In this document: one piece after another, positions 1-12,300 of the stretch
Layout of the letters: each line of letters starts with the position of its first letter
How positions within the stretch are numbered: the first letter of the stretch is position 1
Source: Oryzias latipes
Lineage: Eukaryota; Chordata; Actinopteri; Beloniformes; Adrianichthyidae
Length of the DNA: 64,000 nucleotides
Assembly: GCF_002234675.1 (NCBI RefSeq)
Contig: NC_019869.2
Span: forward strand, 7,069,026-7,133,025
Direction of reading: 5' to 3'
Position numbers and translations under genes: made by a program
Notes under the pieces: generated by a model
Seen by the model: only the letters and a program-made list of their open reading frames with translations
What the model was told of the DNA's origin: nothing
Database searches by the model: none

Positions 1-119
1 TATAAACAAATTCAGTGCGCTTCACACACATGCCAGGAAGCATATTTAATTTCCGTAAAGGTGTCAGATGACTTCTAGGTTTTGTAGTCGTTTTTTGTAG
101 TTGAAGGAAGTAAGCTGAA

Positions 120-313
120 GTTCGAAGGTTGACAGCTAGGGGGCATTATCTTGCGCATGCGTACAAGTATCTTCACTGACTGACAACTGGACTGACCAGA
201 TAACGGGCAGACGTACGGCTAAAGTAGGGAAGCAGTAACATTTTAAGCTAAAATTTTGTTATCTGATAAAGTAATGAGGGAGACAATGAAATAGTTAGTT
301 AACCCTGGTTCAT
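120..313 (+). promoter_or_regulatory. ptpn2: ptpn2 proximal promoter / 5' untranslated region
   Basis: This stretch lies directly upstream of the first coding exon. It contains an NRF1-like palindrome (TGCGCATGCG, 152-161), a motif typical of TATA-less housekeeping promoters. The transcription start cannot be placed from sequence. A TATAAA-like string at the very start of the window is about 310 bp from the ATG and may be chance. Confidence 0.45.
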
Positions 314-3300
314 ATGGAACATACAGAAGTTGCCTCGGTGAAAATGGACAAGGATTTCGACGACATAGACTCAGAAGGCCGGTGGCGAAAACTGTACTCC
401 GTGAGTGTCTGTTAGCATGTGTGTAGCCTGTAGCACAAAGCTAAATGCGTTTTGCGCCGAGAGCGCGCAATTCTTTTTTAGCAAGCTCGCAACTCGTGCC
501 TGCAATTTGATGATATATTTCCTGATTTCGTAAGCCTGTTTTAAAACTCAATTTTGTAGACACTGGTAATTTTCTTTGATCGTCAGAAAACACTAAACTC
601 AGTATGTTAGCTTCTTGAGTTTGTTTGTGTCATACAGCTTTATACAGCTAAATTTAATCTATAAGCTTGTTCTTGTTGATATGGTTAAAGCTCTCACAGT
701 GATCAGTGACTCATACATTTTCCGTTTGAGTCCAGTTATGGGATTTTGCTTTGGGTAATGCAGTGTTTATCACTTTGTTTCTGGTTTTTTCGCGATTCAA
801 ACGCTGATTTCCTGCGTACTGAAGACGTTTGTTTTGCGTCGCCGGTCACACACACTGCAGATCAGAACTACATGACTTCACAAACATGTCAATCAAATGC
901 TTAAAAACGAGACACATGAAAAAATAACAGAAAAATAAGCACAAAAAAAGTTTTTGGTGTTTCCCCCCAAAAAACTGTACGCATCAATTTGCATATTGAG
1001 CCCCAAGAATTAAACATGTCTTGCTTATTTGCATGGTTACATCACATGACCTCATGTTTAAATAATCTAAATGGGTCTTCTAAAAATTTTTTTAAAAAAG
1101 TAGAGATGGTGTCAAATGAAGCTGGGATCAATATAGTGAACTATCAAAACAACAGGTCATAAAACTGATCCTATTGATGTGTCATAACATTAGGAGCTGT
1201 TGTTGGTCTTCAGAAAATATGCCACAGATGGACATAAACATAGCAAAGACATTGCTTGAATAAATGGATAAACAATGTTAAAATATTTGAAAAAAAAAGT
1301 CTTAGATTAAACAAAGATATTTGTTTAGTTTCTAGAATTTTAAGTATAAACTAATAAATAAATGATCACCACAGATGCATGAAATTAAACACTCTGATAA
1401 GCGGCTCTCTCTAAGTGTCTAAAGACCCACTCTGATGAAAACTGTGTTTTTAACATGTTCTTCTGGCATTTTTCTTATGATGGGAGAACATATATAGAGA
1501 AAGTTAAGCTTGAAATTGAATTTCTGAGTATTTGTTTTACTCAAATTGTTGTTAAATCAGGAGTAGACAATAAGGCAGTTTGAAAAAGATTGTATTGTAA
1601 TGTAGAAAATACGTTGGGCAGGCCACAAGCTCCCTGCTCTGCTCCATTCTGATGCATCCGCTTGGAGACACCTAGATCCATGCATGTCTTTGTTTTCCTG
1701 GTCTGAGCTGGAATCTGGATCTAGCTGACAGATGGATAGCTCTGGTGTTGCTCGCCAATTTTTGTTGCACTGGGGAGTGTTAGGTTGGGGTTGTGAGGGG
1801 CTGTAAGCTAGTGGGAGAGAGGGTAACAAAAGGATGATAGGAAAGGGACAGGCTTACTCCGTGCCATCTGTCCCACCCACAACTCGGACGTAAACTTTTA
1901 ATGAACTGCTGCTGCGCTGGAGAAACTATGTCCTACAAGACGACGAAAATAATAATCCTAATTAAAAGACCACTGGGATCTCTTTGAAAATGGTTGAAAG
2001 ATGACCATAGCTTCAGTGTGTTCATGTGAATTTCTGGCATGCTAGTTAGTTGTACTTTGCCTTTAGTATTTTGACTCTGCTGTGTGCACACATACTAACA
2101 ACCTCAAACTACCATTAAAAAATAATAATAAAGGCTTGGTGCCTAATAGCAAGAAGGCCCCTGGTTCAAGTCCCAGCTGGGGGTCTGGAAACACAACATC
2201 AATGGGGGGCCTTTGTGTGTGGAGTATGCATGTTCTCCCCATGCATGCGTGGGTTTTCTCCGGGGACTCCGGCTTCCTCCCACTGTCCAAAAACATGCTT
2301 CATGGTGTGAATGTGAGTGTCCCAGGGTGTGCTCTGCCTTCGCCTACGAGTGGCCGGGATGGGCTCCGGCAGCTCTGTGACCCCGAAAGGGTCAAAACGG
2401 GTTTAGAAGATGAATGAATAAAGAAAAAAGGGAGGACAAAGATTTACAGTAGTTTGTGTTCTTTTATGTTTGTCCTAATCCACCTTTCTGTCTTCCAGGA
2501 AATCCGGAATCAGTCCCACGAGTGCTCGTACAAAGTAGCGAAATATCCGGAGAATCGCAACAGGAACAGATACCGAGACGTCAGTCCATGTGGGTAAACA
2601 TGTAGAAAAGTCCAAACTGTTTACCGCCAGATGTTTGTGTGAATTTCTAACCGTTCCTATGAACTTGCAACCAATTTGTGCGTCTTGCAGTCGATCACAG
2701 CAGAGTCAAGCTAGAGAACACAGAAAATGACTACATTAATGCAAGTCTGGTGGTGATGGAGGAAGCGCAGAGAAGTTACATACTAACTCAGGTGAGCTGA
2801 GGTGAACTACTCTGGACAGCTCTGTTGTGTGGGTTTAAAACTGTTGATTGATGTAGTTGATAATCAGACGACACTGTTGATGTAAAAAACAAGTCTGTTA
2901 TTCTGAGTCTATTTTGGACTCATAAATGAATTCATTAGAGTCGTTAGACACTGCAGGCCTGACTTCCTTTCCTGAGAGTTTATTCTCAGCTCTGGTCATG
3001 TGACTTCAGGGTTCCACATGTTTATTGAAGAAACTAAAAAAAGAAAGAAAAAAAAGTCAGATTTTGGTCTTAACATTATATGAAAAGTTATAAGTACAGA
3101 TTAGAGATGGAATAGTGTAAATCTCACAAAGATTTGTCAATTCTGGGGACTTGTTAAATCTAATTTCCCTTTACTGTCATTTTTTTAAATTCTTTTGCTC
3201 AATTTATCAAAACAATTTATGAGGATGTAAATAAAAATGACATATTTACACATTTTTACTATTTTGTATTGTTAATACATGTGAAATAATACATGTTAGG

Positions 3301-6300
3301 TATTGTCCCCTTTGTGGGACCAATACATTTCTATTCTATTCTATTCTATTCTATTCTATTCTATTCTATTCTACTGTGAATGTGGATTTTACACCAAATT
3401 GCTAACAACTTGTGGCTATTATGAAAGATTTTATGGGGATAGGATGCTAGTTTGTTGTCGTTGATTGTTTACTTTCTTTGTCGAAGTGAAATCTGTCGTA
3501 GGTCTCAAATTCTCATTTTGGTTACCGGTACACTAATACTAAAGAAAAAAACAAACCACACTGCAATCACAGAAAAAGGAGAACAAAAATCAGAGTTACG
3601 GTATGTTGTTTTTTTTTTCATTACCAAAAGCTGTTGCTCACGATGCAAATATGGTTTCAATTCAGTGAGAGTTGCTGTTGTTTGCAGCTTTTTTTATTTA
3701 TTTTTAAAGAAACAAGGACACTTTTGTGGGAGGTTGTGCACGTAAACGCTCTCAAAGGAGCCACGTGCAATACTCTTAGTTCAGTCACCTATGCTGGAGT
3801 TGCGACACAGTTAAACGTGTATTTTAGTTGGTGTTTTTTTTATTAAATGTGGGTTGGAGATGAGTCATGTGGTTTGGTGAAGGTGTTAAAAAGTCCAATA
3901 AAAGTGATCAGACATAATTTAATGAATTAAAAATACTTTTTTGGGGGTTTATTCAGGAATATTAGTTTCACAAAATCAATTTAAATAGTTAACTATAGAA
4001 TATAGAGCAGTTGTTTTAAAAAGTCTTGGAAGATTTCTTTATTTTGCACATCTAACTAATCAAGGGACTCCAGTTCTTGGCCTCATCTGCTGACAGAATC
4101 CTTCTTTTTCTGTCTTTTTCTTCTGATTGCATTTTAATTTATCTGCAGGGCCCCCTTAGGAATACCTGTGGCCACTTTTGGCTCATGATCTGGGAACAGA
4201 AGACCAAAGCAGTCATCATGCTCAACAGGGTGATAGAGAAAGGATCGGTAAGCATGTAAATATTTCATTATTGAATTCTGTTTTAACCGTCCACGCCACA
4301 GACCACATGTCATATGTAGACCGTTTACTCCACAGCTACACATCCGTTGTTGGTTTTTTACCATCATTCAGACAAATCAAACACAACCTACTCTGATCTC
4401 TACAAGCGTTCATAGTCAGCTGTTTTTTATCGTTGGGGCAGAAATTCTGTTGAGATGGTAAATATGAGGATGCAAGTTTTGCCAAACAGAAAGAATTCAA
4501 ATTTTAATTTATGGTGGTCCAGAAGGGTCACAACACCACACAATAACTTAACACACAACACATTAACTCACAACAGAGTAACACATAACACATTAACTCA
4601 CAACACAACACATTAACTCAAAGCACAACACATTAACTCACAACACATTAAATGACAACACAACACATTACACAACACATTAACTTAACACACAACACAT
4701 TAACTCACAACACAAAACACTAACTCACAACACAAAACACTAACTCACAACACATCAACTTAACACACAACACATTAAATCACTACACAACACATTAACT
4801 TAACACACAACACATTAACTCAACACACAACACATTAACTCAACACACAACACATTAACTCACAACACAACATATTAAGGCTACGTTCACACCGCAGGCT
4901 GAAACGACCCAATTCCAATTTTTTTTGCCCTGAGGCGACCTGCATCTGATCTTTTCATGACAGTCTGAACGACACAGATCCAATCTTTTCAAATGCGACC
5001 CAGGCCACTTGGGCTACGTTCACACTGCAGGCTGAAACGACCCAATTCCGAATTTTTTGCCCCTAAGCGGCCCAATTCCGATCTTTTCATGACAGTCTGA
5101 ATGACACAGATCCGATCTTTTCAATTGCGACCCAGGCCCCGTGGATTTGCCGTCCTGATTCCGAATTGTAGCCGTTCTTTTCAATTGCGACCGCCGTCTG
5201 ACCGGCCAGGCAACTTGATTCCGAACTGTACGTCATCGACACGCAACAAACGTCATCATTTTGCGTTGAAGTAGGCGGGAACGAGAACGTAAACATCAAC
5301 CATGGTGGACGATGCTGCTGAGACCAGACAGTGGAAGGGAAGCAGGTCACGGATTGGATTAATATTTGGGGTGATCGCTCTTTTCAGGCCAAACTCCAGG
5401 GCTCTGATCGCAACTGGGCGGTTTTTGAAAAAATTTCCAGCTAAATGGCAGAGCGTGGTGTTGAACCTTTCCCGCGATAACTTTTTTTTCTTTCTCCCCT
5501 TCCCACCGTGCTCAGAAGCGCAGGGGACCCAGGCGATCCTCCTCCTCCTCCCTGTTCTGATCCTTAGATTCTCCAGAACGGGTTAATAAAGAGTCCATAG
5601 CATTTATTCTGGGGGAAACCTTCTTTTATTACCGTCATCTTTCCTCCGTAACACACAACATGAATGCGCGCACACACTGCCCCCCCCCCCCCCCCCTATT
5701 CTCTATCGCGGCACCCGCTTGCACACACACACACGCGGGCGCGCGGGCCCAACACATACACATTCCTCTTCCACTACAGTGGGTACAGACGATCCCGACT
5801 CCAATGCCTTCTTAAAATGAGAAGATTGTAATTGTGCTGCTCCTTCGTGAAAATAAATTTAATATTACAAAAAGAGCTCCGCTTTTGACAACACTGTTGT
5901 TGACATCCATTGTTAACGTTGGCTCCGCAAACAACAAGTGACGTCGTTCACCGTTGAGTATTCTTCTGGCTTCTGCGCATGCGGGTCTCGTTTGGGTCGT
6001 GTCACGGTCACACTGGAGATCACAAAAGTTCGGATTTACTTGGAAATGTGAACGGTCTAGCAAACAATTCGGATTTTTTGAAAAAATCCGAATTGAGCAT
6101 TAAGCCCTGCAGTGTGAACGTAGCCTTGGGTATGTGGTCCTGAATCCGATACGTATCCGATCTTTTCAAATGCGACCTCCGTCTGAACGGCCAGGCCACA
6201 TGAATCCCACCCGCTACAAACTTCATAATTAAGTAGGCGGGAACGAGAACATAAACATCAACCATGGTGGAAGATGCTGCTGAGACCAGTCAGTGGAAGG

Positions 6301-9300
6301 GAAGCGAGGTCACCGATTGGATTCATATTTGGGGTGACAGCTCTGTTCAGGCCAAACTCGAGGGCTCTTATCGCAACCGGGCGGTTTTTGAAAACATTTT
6401 CAGCAAAATGGCAGAGCGTGGTGTTGAACATTTCCCATTCCCGCAATGACTTTTTTTCCCCTCTCCGACCGTAGTCAGGAGCGCGGGGGACCAAAGGCGG
6501 ATTCTCCTTCGGGTTCACTTCCCCGTTTGGACCCTTAGATTCTCCAGAGTGGGTTAATAAAAAGTCAATAGCATTTATTCTGGAGGAAGCCTTCTTTTAT
6601 TACCGTTCTCATTCCTCCTTAACACACAACATGAATGCGTGCCCCCACTGCCCCCCCCATTCTCTACCTCGCTGAACGCACTCTTCTCCTCTCTCTTACA
6701 CACGCGCGCGGCCCCAGCACATACACATCCCCATTCCACAACAGTGGGTGAGACAATCCTGGCTCCAATACCTTCTTAAAATGAGAAGATTGTAGTTGTG
6801 CTGGCTCCTTTGTGCAAATAAATTTAATACTGCAAAAAGAGCTCCGCTGTTGACAACACTGTTGTTGACATCCATTGTTAACGTTAGCTACTTCTGCAAA
6901 CAACAGTGACGTCGTTCACCGTTGAGTACTCTTCTGCGCATGCGGGTCAATTCTGGGTCGTTTCACGGTCACACAGGAAATCACAAAGATTCGCATTTAC
7001 AGTAAACCCTTGTTTTTTGTGGGGGCTACATTCCAAAAAGAACCCGTGATAGGTAAAATCCGTGAAGTAGAAACGTTTATTTTATTTTTTTTACAATTAT
7101 TATACAATTTAATACTCTATTATACATTGAAAAGAAAGAATGAAACCATTCTACAGGCTCAAGCATTTGGTTCACAAATAAAAGTACTTTAGAAACATTT
7201 TTTTCGACAAATAACTTCTGTACTGTTCTGTCAAATAATAATTTGAATCATCAATGTGAACAGAAGGCTTCAAATTGCGGAGATTAGCCCCGCCCACCGC
7301 GACCCGAGTAATTGGATTAAACGGGAGAAAATTTAAAATGATTATGAAAAAAATCGGAGAAATAGTGACTCAGGTGTATTTCACTGATCTGCAGACTGAG
7401 CCGCTGCATCCTGAATCCGCTCTGCAGTGTTTTCTCCTTTTGAAGCCAGCGGTGCAGCTGTGTTTGTTCGGGAGAAGGACATAGTGATAGGCAGTTGTTG
7501 TCGCTCTTTTTTATATGGGTTTTTGAGAAACTCGAAATTGCAAGAGTATTTGCACATCCGTAATGTTAATTTGGCAAGCTGTTTAACGTACATGTACAGA
7601 TTAAACTGCAACGTTATTGACGTAGAGAAGAAGCGGAGTGACTTTTTAGCCAATCAGAATGCAGAACACAATGCAAATCCGTGAAGTAGCGAAACCGTGA
7701 AAAGTAAACGGCGTTACAGAAAGGGATCACTGTAATTGGGAAAGTGAACGGCCTTGCAAAAAAATCAGATTTTTTTCAAAAAATCGGAATTGAGCATTTA
7801 GCCCTGCAGTGTGAACGTAGCCTAACTTAACACACCACACATTAACTCACAACACAACACATTAACTCACAACACAACACATTAACTCACAACACAACAC
7901 ATTAACTCACAACACAACACATTAACTCACAACACATTAACTCACAACACAACACATTAACTCACAACACAATACATTAACTCACAACACAATACATTAA
8001 CTCACAACACAATAACTCACAACACAACACATTAACTCACAACACATTAACTCACAACACATTAACTCACAACACAATACATTAACTCACAACACAACAC
8101 AATAACTCACAACACATTAACTCACAACGGAAGTAAAGCTGCAATGGAAGTGCTTTTATTCTGAAATTTCAACTGGGCTGAGCGGCTAACTACCTAACAG
8201 AAAGTAAGGTCACAGTGAGCTGTGGAGGGAGCATGATTTTTCTACAAGAGAAGCTAGCAGTGTTGCCAGATTGGGCGGTTTTGGTTCTAAATTTGCAGGT
8301 AAAAATGGCTTTGGGCGGTTTAAGGGTCGGTACGTCGGGTTTTTTCACTCATGCGACCCTTACAGTATTTTTGGGCCATAACTTAAAATCCTTGATTTTT
8401 AAAAATAAAAAATCTGCTTTATAATCCTGTGTGCCTTTAGTGTGAATTCTTGTTGACCTTAAATTCTTTTTCTGTGATACACGGCACTTAAAAATCCATC
8501 TAAATATTTTTGTACGACTTTGGTAAAGGATGAAACTTGATGGATTGTTGGAGCCTCATGGGAACTGTAGTCAGTGAAGTGATACTAGTGCTTTTACTGT
8601 TTGTGAATGAGTTGAATGACTCTTCTGACTGTTTCCCTTGTTGTCTGAAAAAGATGTCTCTTGGACTTTGATAAGCATGATGCTTCAGCTCAGTCCCTTT
8701 AAGGTTAATGTTGATTATTGTTTAAAAGTAGTAAAGAAAATGTAATGTAATAAACAAAAACGCTTTTTAATTTGTCTTTAACCAGAGAGCCACAATGGAG
8801 GGGTAAAGGAGCCACGTCTGGCTCCAGAGCCTCAGGTTGCAGATCCCCGATTTAGCCAAAATGCTTAGAAATCAGTGTTCTGACGGGTTAAGAATTAATG
8901 CGGATCTTTCACAAGATCCAGCATTTTGTGTCATAATTCATGTCATCCTGCACTGTGCAGATGAAACACCCACTCACAGCTTAAGCATCTGGCCTCCCTC
9001 TTTCTCAGTAGAGCAGCTGGCTTGGCTCCTGTTTGGGTAATGGGACATGTACACTAACATTTCTTGGAAGTGGAAGACCAAGAGCTCCAAGAGAATGGAT
9101 TTAATCTTGGGGGTGTTTTCATGTTGATTGATTTGATTTGATTTATTAAATTAATTCAAGCATTGTAGTCAAAGCAATAAAGAATTTACACATATTATCA
9201 AACTCATTACAGAAACGATGAAATGCATAGATTAAAAAGACAAAACAAAACATTAAAACAAAACAAAAAAGTCACTTGAATCACATTTGCTTAATTAAAT

Positions 9301-12300
9301 ACAGATATCATTAACTAAAGAATAAGTAGAGTTTGAGTTAATGCTTGAAAATGAGTGGGACAAGCGAGCTTTTATAATCCCACCTCTACTGAGTTGATTC
9401 ATTTGATAGTTTTTGTAATCCAGTTCTGATCAGATAGATTCTTTTCAAGTTACCAGTAATAGACTAGTAATTATTGCAGATCAAGTAAAGAAAATCAATC
9501 GATTATTGATTGTAATTTAAACATTTCAGTAATCATGCACATAATAATAATGGACATTACAATGGAATACTCACTGGTTGTAATTAAAAGAACTTTGATT
9601 ATTTCACCACAATCAAGTTCACACATGGATTTGGACTTATTCAAACACCTGTTGATCCTTAACTCCCCTTATCTTCATATCCTGAAATCAGAGTTTCTTT
9701 ATACATTTTCTTGAATATTTGAACATTGTTTGAGCTCATTACTGAACCCGTTCCAAAGTTTAGGGCCACACACCGACACACAGAAACTTTTCTTTGTGGT
9801 TCTTATCAGTTTGATCTTGAAGTTCCTACATCCCCTCAGTTTGTTCCTCCTTTGTAGCCTCCAAAAAACATCACTATGGTTTTATGGTTCAAAGATAATT
9901 TGTTGTGATCCATCCATGATTTTATTTTGTTTAACTCTGTGTTTACCACATTGATAAGTTCCCAATGATTGTCTGTAAAATAGAATATGTTTGTGTCATC
10001 AGCAAATAATGAGTTTCATAAGCTTTGAAACATTGAATACATCATTTATAAATACAACGAATAGCAGCGGGCCCAGACTTGATCCTTGTGGGACACCACA
10101 ACTTTTCTCATTGGTTTCTGATGTAAATTCATCAATCTTGACTAATTGTTTTCTTCCCGTTAGATAGCTTTTGACCCAAGTTAGTGCTAGTCCTCTTATC
10201 CCATACACTTCCAGTTTGTCAAATAGGATGTCCTGATTGAGAGTATCAAATGCTTTTTGTAGGTCAATGAAAATTCCAGCTGCATTTGTTTTTGTCCAGA
10301 GCGTTTGTGAGGACGGCAGTTTAGCTCAGGTGGTATAACAGGTCGTCCAACAACCGAAGATTTGGCGGCTCGATTCCCGCTCTCCCCATCCAGCTGTTGC
10401 CCCCCGGGCGCGGCTAGACTAGAATTTCCCCATTGTGGGATAAATAAAGTATCAATTATGAATTAATCATTATTATTGTTTCCTCCACAGCATCAATGAT
10501 GGCCAATGAAGTTGATCTGTTTTCTCTAAGACCATTTTGGTTTTCATTTATATTTGCACTAAATCTAAATGTCAACAGTGACCCTGATTTTCAGTAGAGA
10601 GTTCTGACCTGCAGACAACTTGACCTCAGCTTGAAGCTACACTGATAACAGCTGCAGAAGGACATGGACCTTAACAAACTAAGTCTGCAGACATTGCAGC
10701 AAAAATAACTTATAAACTCTGTTAAAACCAGAAGGATGGCTGTCAATCAAGCAGCAGAAGAAGGAATACCAACCTTGGACAATCGACCGGATAGGGACCT
10801 TTTTTTTTCACGTGATTACCTTAGCATTATAAAATTGCTCAATCAATATTAAAGATGGTTAAAGTGATTTGATCTCTAATTATTTCACTTCACTTGCTCC
10901 AAAAAAAATAGATTCATGATTCTTTCTAATGAAAAGAATGCTATGAATATTCCAAAAATAGTGTTATGTCTGACTGTTCTAATGTTTTAAAAACTTGATC
11001 TGCATATGCTACGAAGAATTTTGGAAAGGTGTTATGTCTATTTTTTCCGACGTAGTGTTGTTTTTAATCATATGATTTTTCTAATGAAAATAATTTGCAT
11101 ATATTTTAGATAACTGATCTAACAATTGCTATGTTGATTTTCCAAAATAGTTATGTCTATTTTTACATAATAGTTAAGTTTGATACGTCTTTGTATGGAT
11201 GTATGAATGCTGATTGTATCGTTCTCTCTCTTGATAGTGGTCAGCTGGCATCTGCTTGTCATCCGGTGTAAATCTTCATCAGCTTATCGGGATCTTTGGA
11301 ATCTTTTTTTCCTCTAATGTCTCCTTTCTCCCTCTGACAGGAAAAATGTGCGCCGTACTGGCCCACGGCTGAGGAGAAAGAGATGGCGTTTAAAGACACG
11401 TGTTTCTTGGTGACGCTGATATCCGAGGACATCAAGTCTTATTACACCACCAGAATACTGGAGCTGCAGAATCTGAGTGTAAGCAAATGCATCATCCAGG
11501 AGAACGTCCTCAGTGCTTCAGGAGGCTGTTGCATCACAAGTGTTTATAGTAATGTCAAAGAGCAGGTTTGCAGGGTTTTTGTGCCTTTATGTGGAGTCTC
11601 TTTGTTTCATATTTCAACATTTCACAGTTTTTAAGTATGGAAAGCTTTTAAAAATAAATAAAGTAACAGTTGTAGATTGTTTGTTATGAAAATAGTTTTC
11701 GGGTATCGTTCATTTCTAGCAAAAGTATTTTTTTAAAGTAAGAACAGAAATATAAGTCAAAGAAGTTCATTTGTGTTTGTTTAATACTTTATTTTATTAC
11801 AGACTGGAGAGAAGAGGAAAATCTACCATTTCCATTATACCACATGGCCTGATTTTGGAGTTCCAGAGTCTCCGGCGTCTTTTCTTAATTTCCTCTTTAA
11901 AGTGCGGGAGTCGGGAGCACTGGAGGTGGACCACGGGCCGGCCGTGGTCCACTGCAGCGCCGGGATCGGACGCTCTGGGACATTTTCATTAGTTGATACA
12001 TGCCTGGTCCTCGTAAGTTCTGCCTTTTTCTTACCTTGTCCCTGCACATCATTCAGAAGATTATAATTGAGAAAATATCATAGAGTTATATTATTGTCAG
12101 ACCTTTGCTATGCGAAAATGGCAATAAACATTGTTAGGAGCCTACTGCAGACAAAGCAAAATCCTGAGAGGTGATGGATACTTCCTTGTACCATGTCCTG
12201 TTTTTTCTAGATGGAAAAGAGGAAAGAACCGTTCTCAGTGGATATCAAAAGCATCCTCTTGAATATGAGGGAGTATCGCATGGGTCTGATCCAGACGCCT

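Larger units (their letters stand above)
4879..7822 (+). mobile_element. PIF/Harbinger-like DNA transposon (outer copy), interrupted by two insertions
   Basis: Terminal inverted repeats are GGCTACGTTCACACCGCAGG at 4879 and its near-perfect complement ending at 7822. The flanking trinucleotide TAA at 4876-4878 and 7823-7825 fits a 3-bp Harbinger target duplication. The element holds a remnant of a Myb/SANT-like ORF (6264-6449) but no recognisable transposase, so it is non-autonomous. It is interrupted by a second family member (5012-6125) and by a pogo/Tigger-like element (7000-7732). Without those it would be about 1.1 kb. It lies in ptpn2 intron 4. The superfamily call rests on TIR/TSD form and the SANT-like fragment. 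Confidence 0.75.
4248..11340 (+). other. ptpn2 intron 4 (contents)
   Basis: Apart from the minisatellite, nested DNA transposons, LINE and SINE listed separately, I see no exon or RNA gene. Segments 4248-4529, 8346-9120 and 10610-11340 are AT-rich with no recognised structure. Confidence 0.6.

Noticed and set aside
4530-8128. CRISPR-like array from regular short repeats
   Set aside because: Units are contiguous degenerate minisatellite without unique spacers, in a vertebrate intron.
10311-10400. tRNA gene suggested by A- and B-box-like blocks
   Set aside because: Continues into a SINE body and LINE-like tail; no complete cloverleaf or 3' acceptor end.
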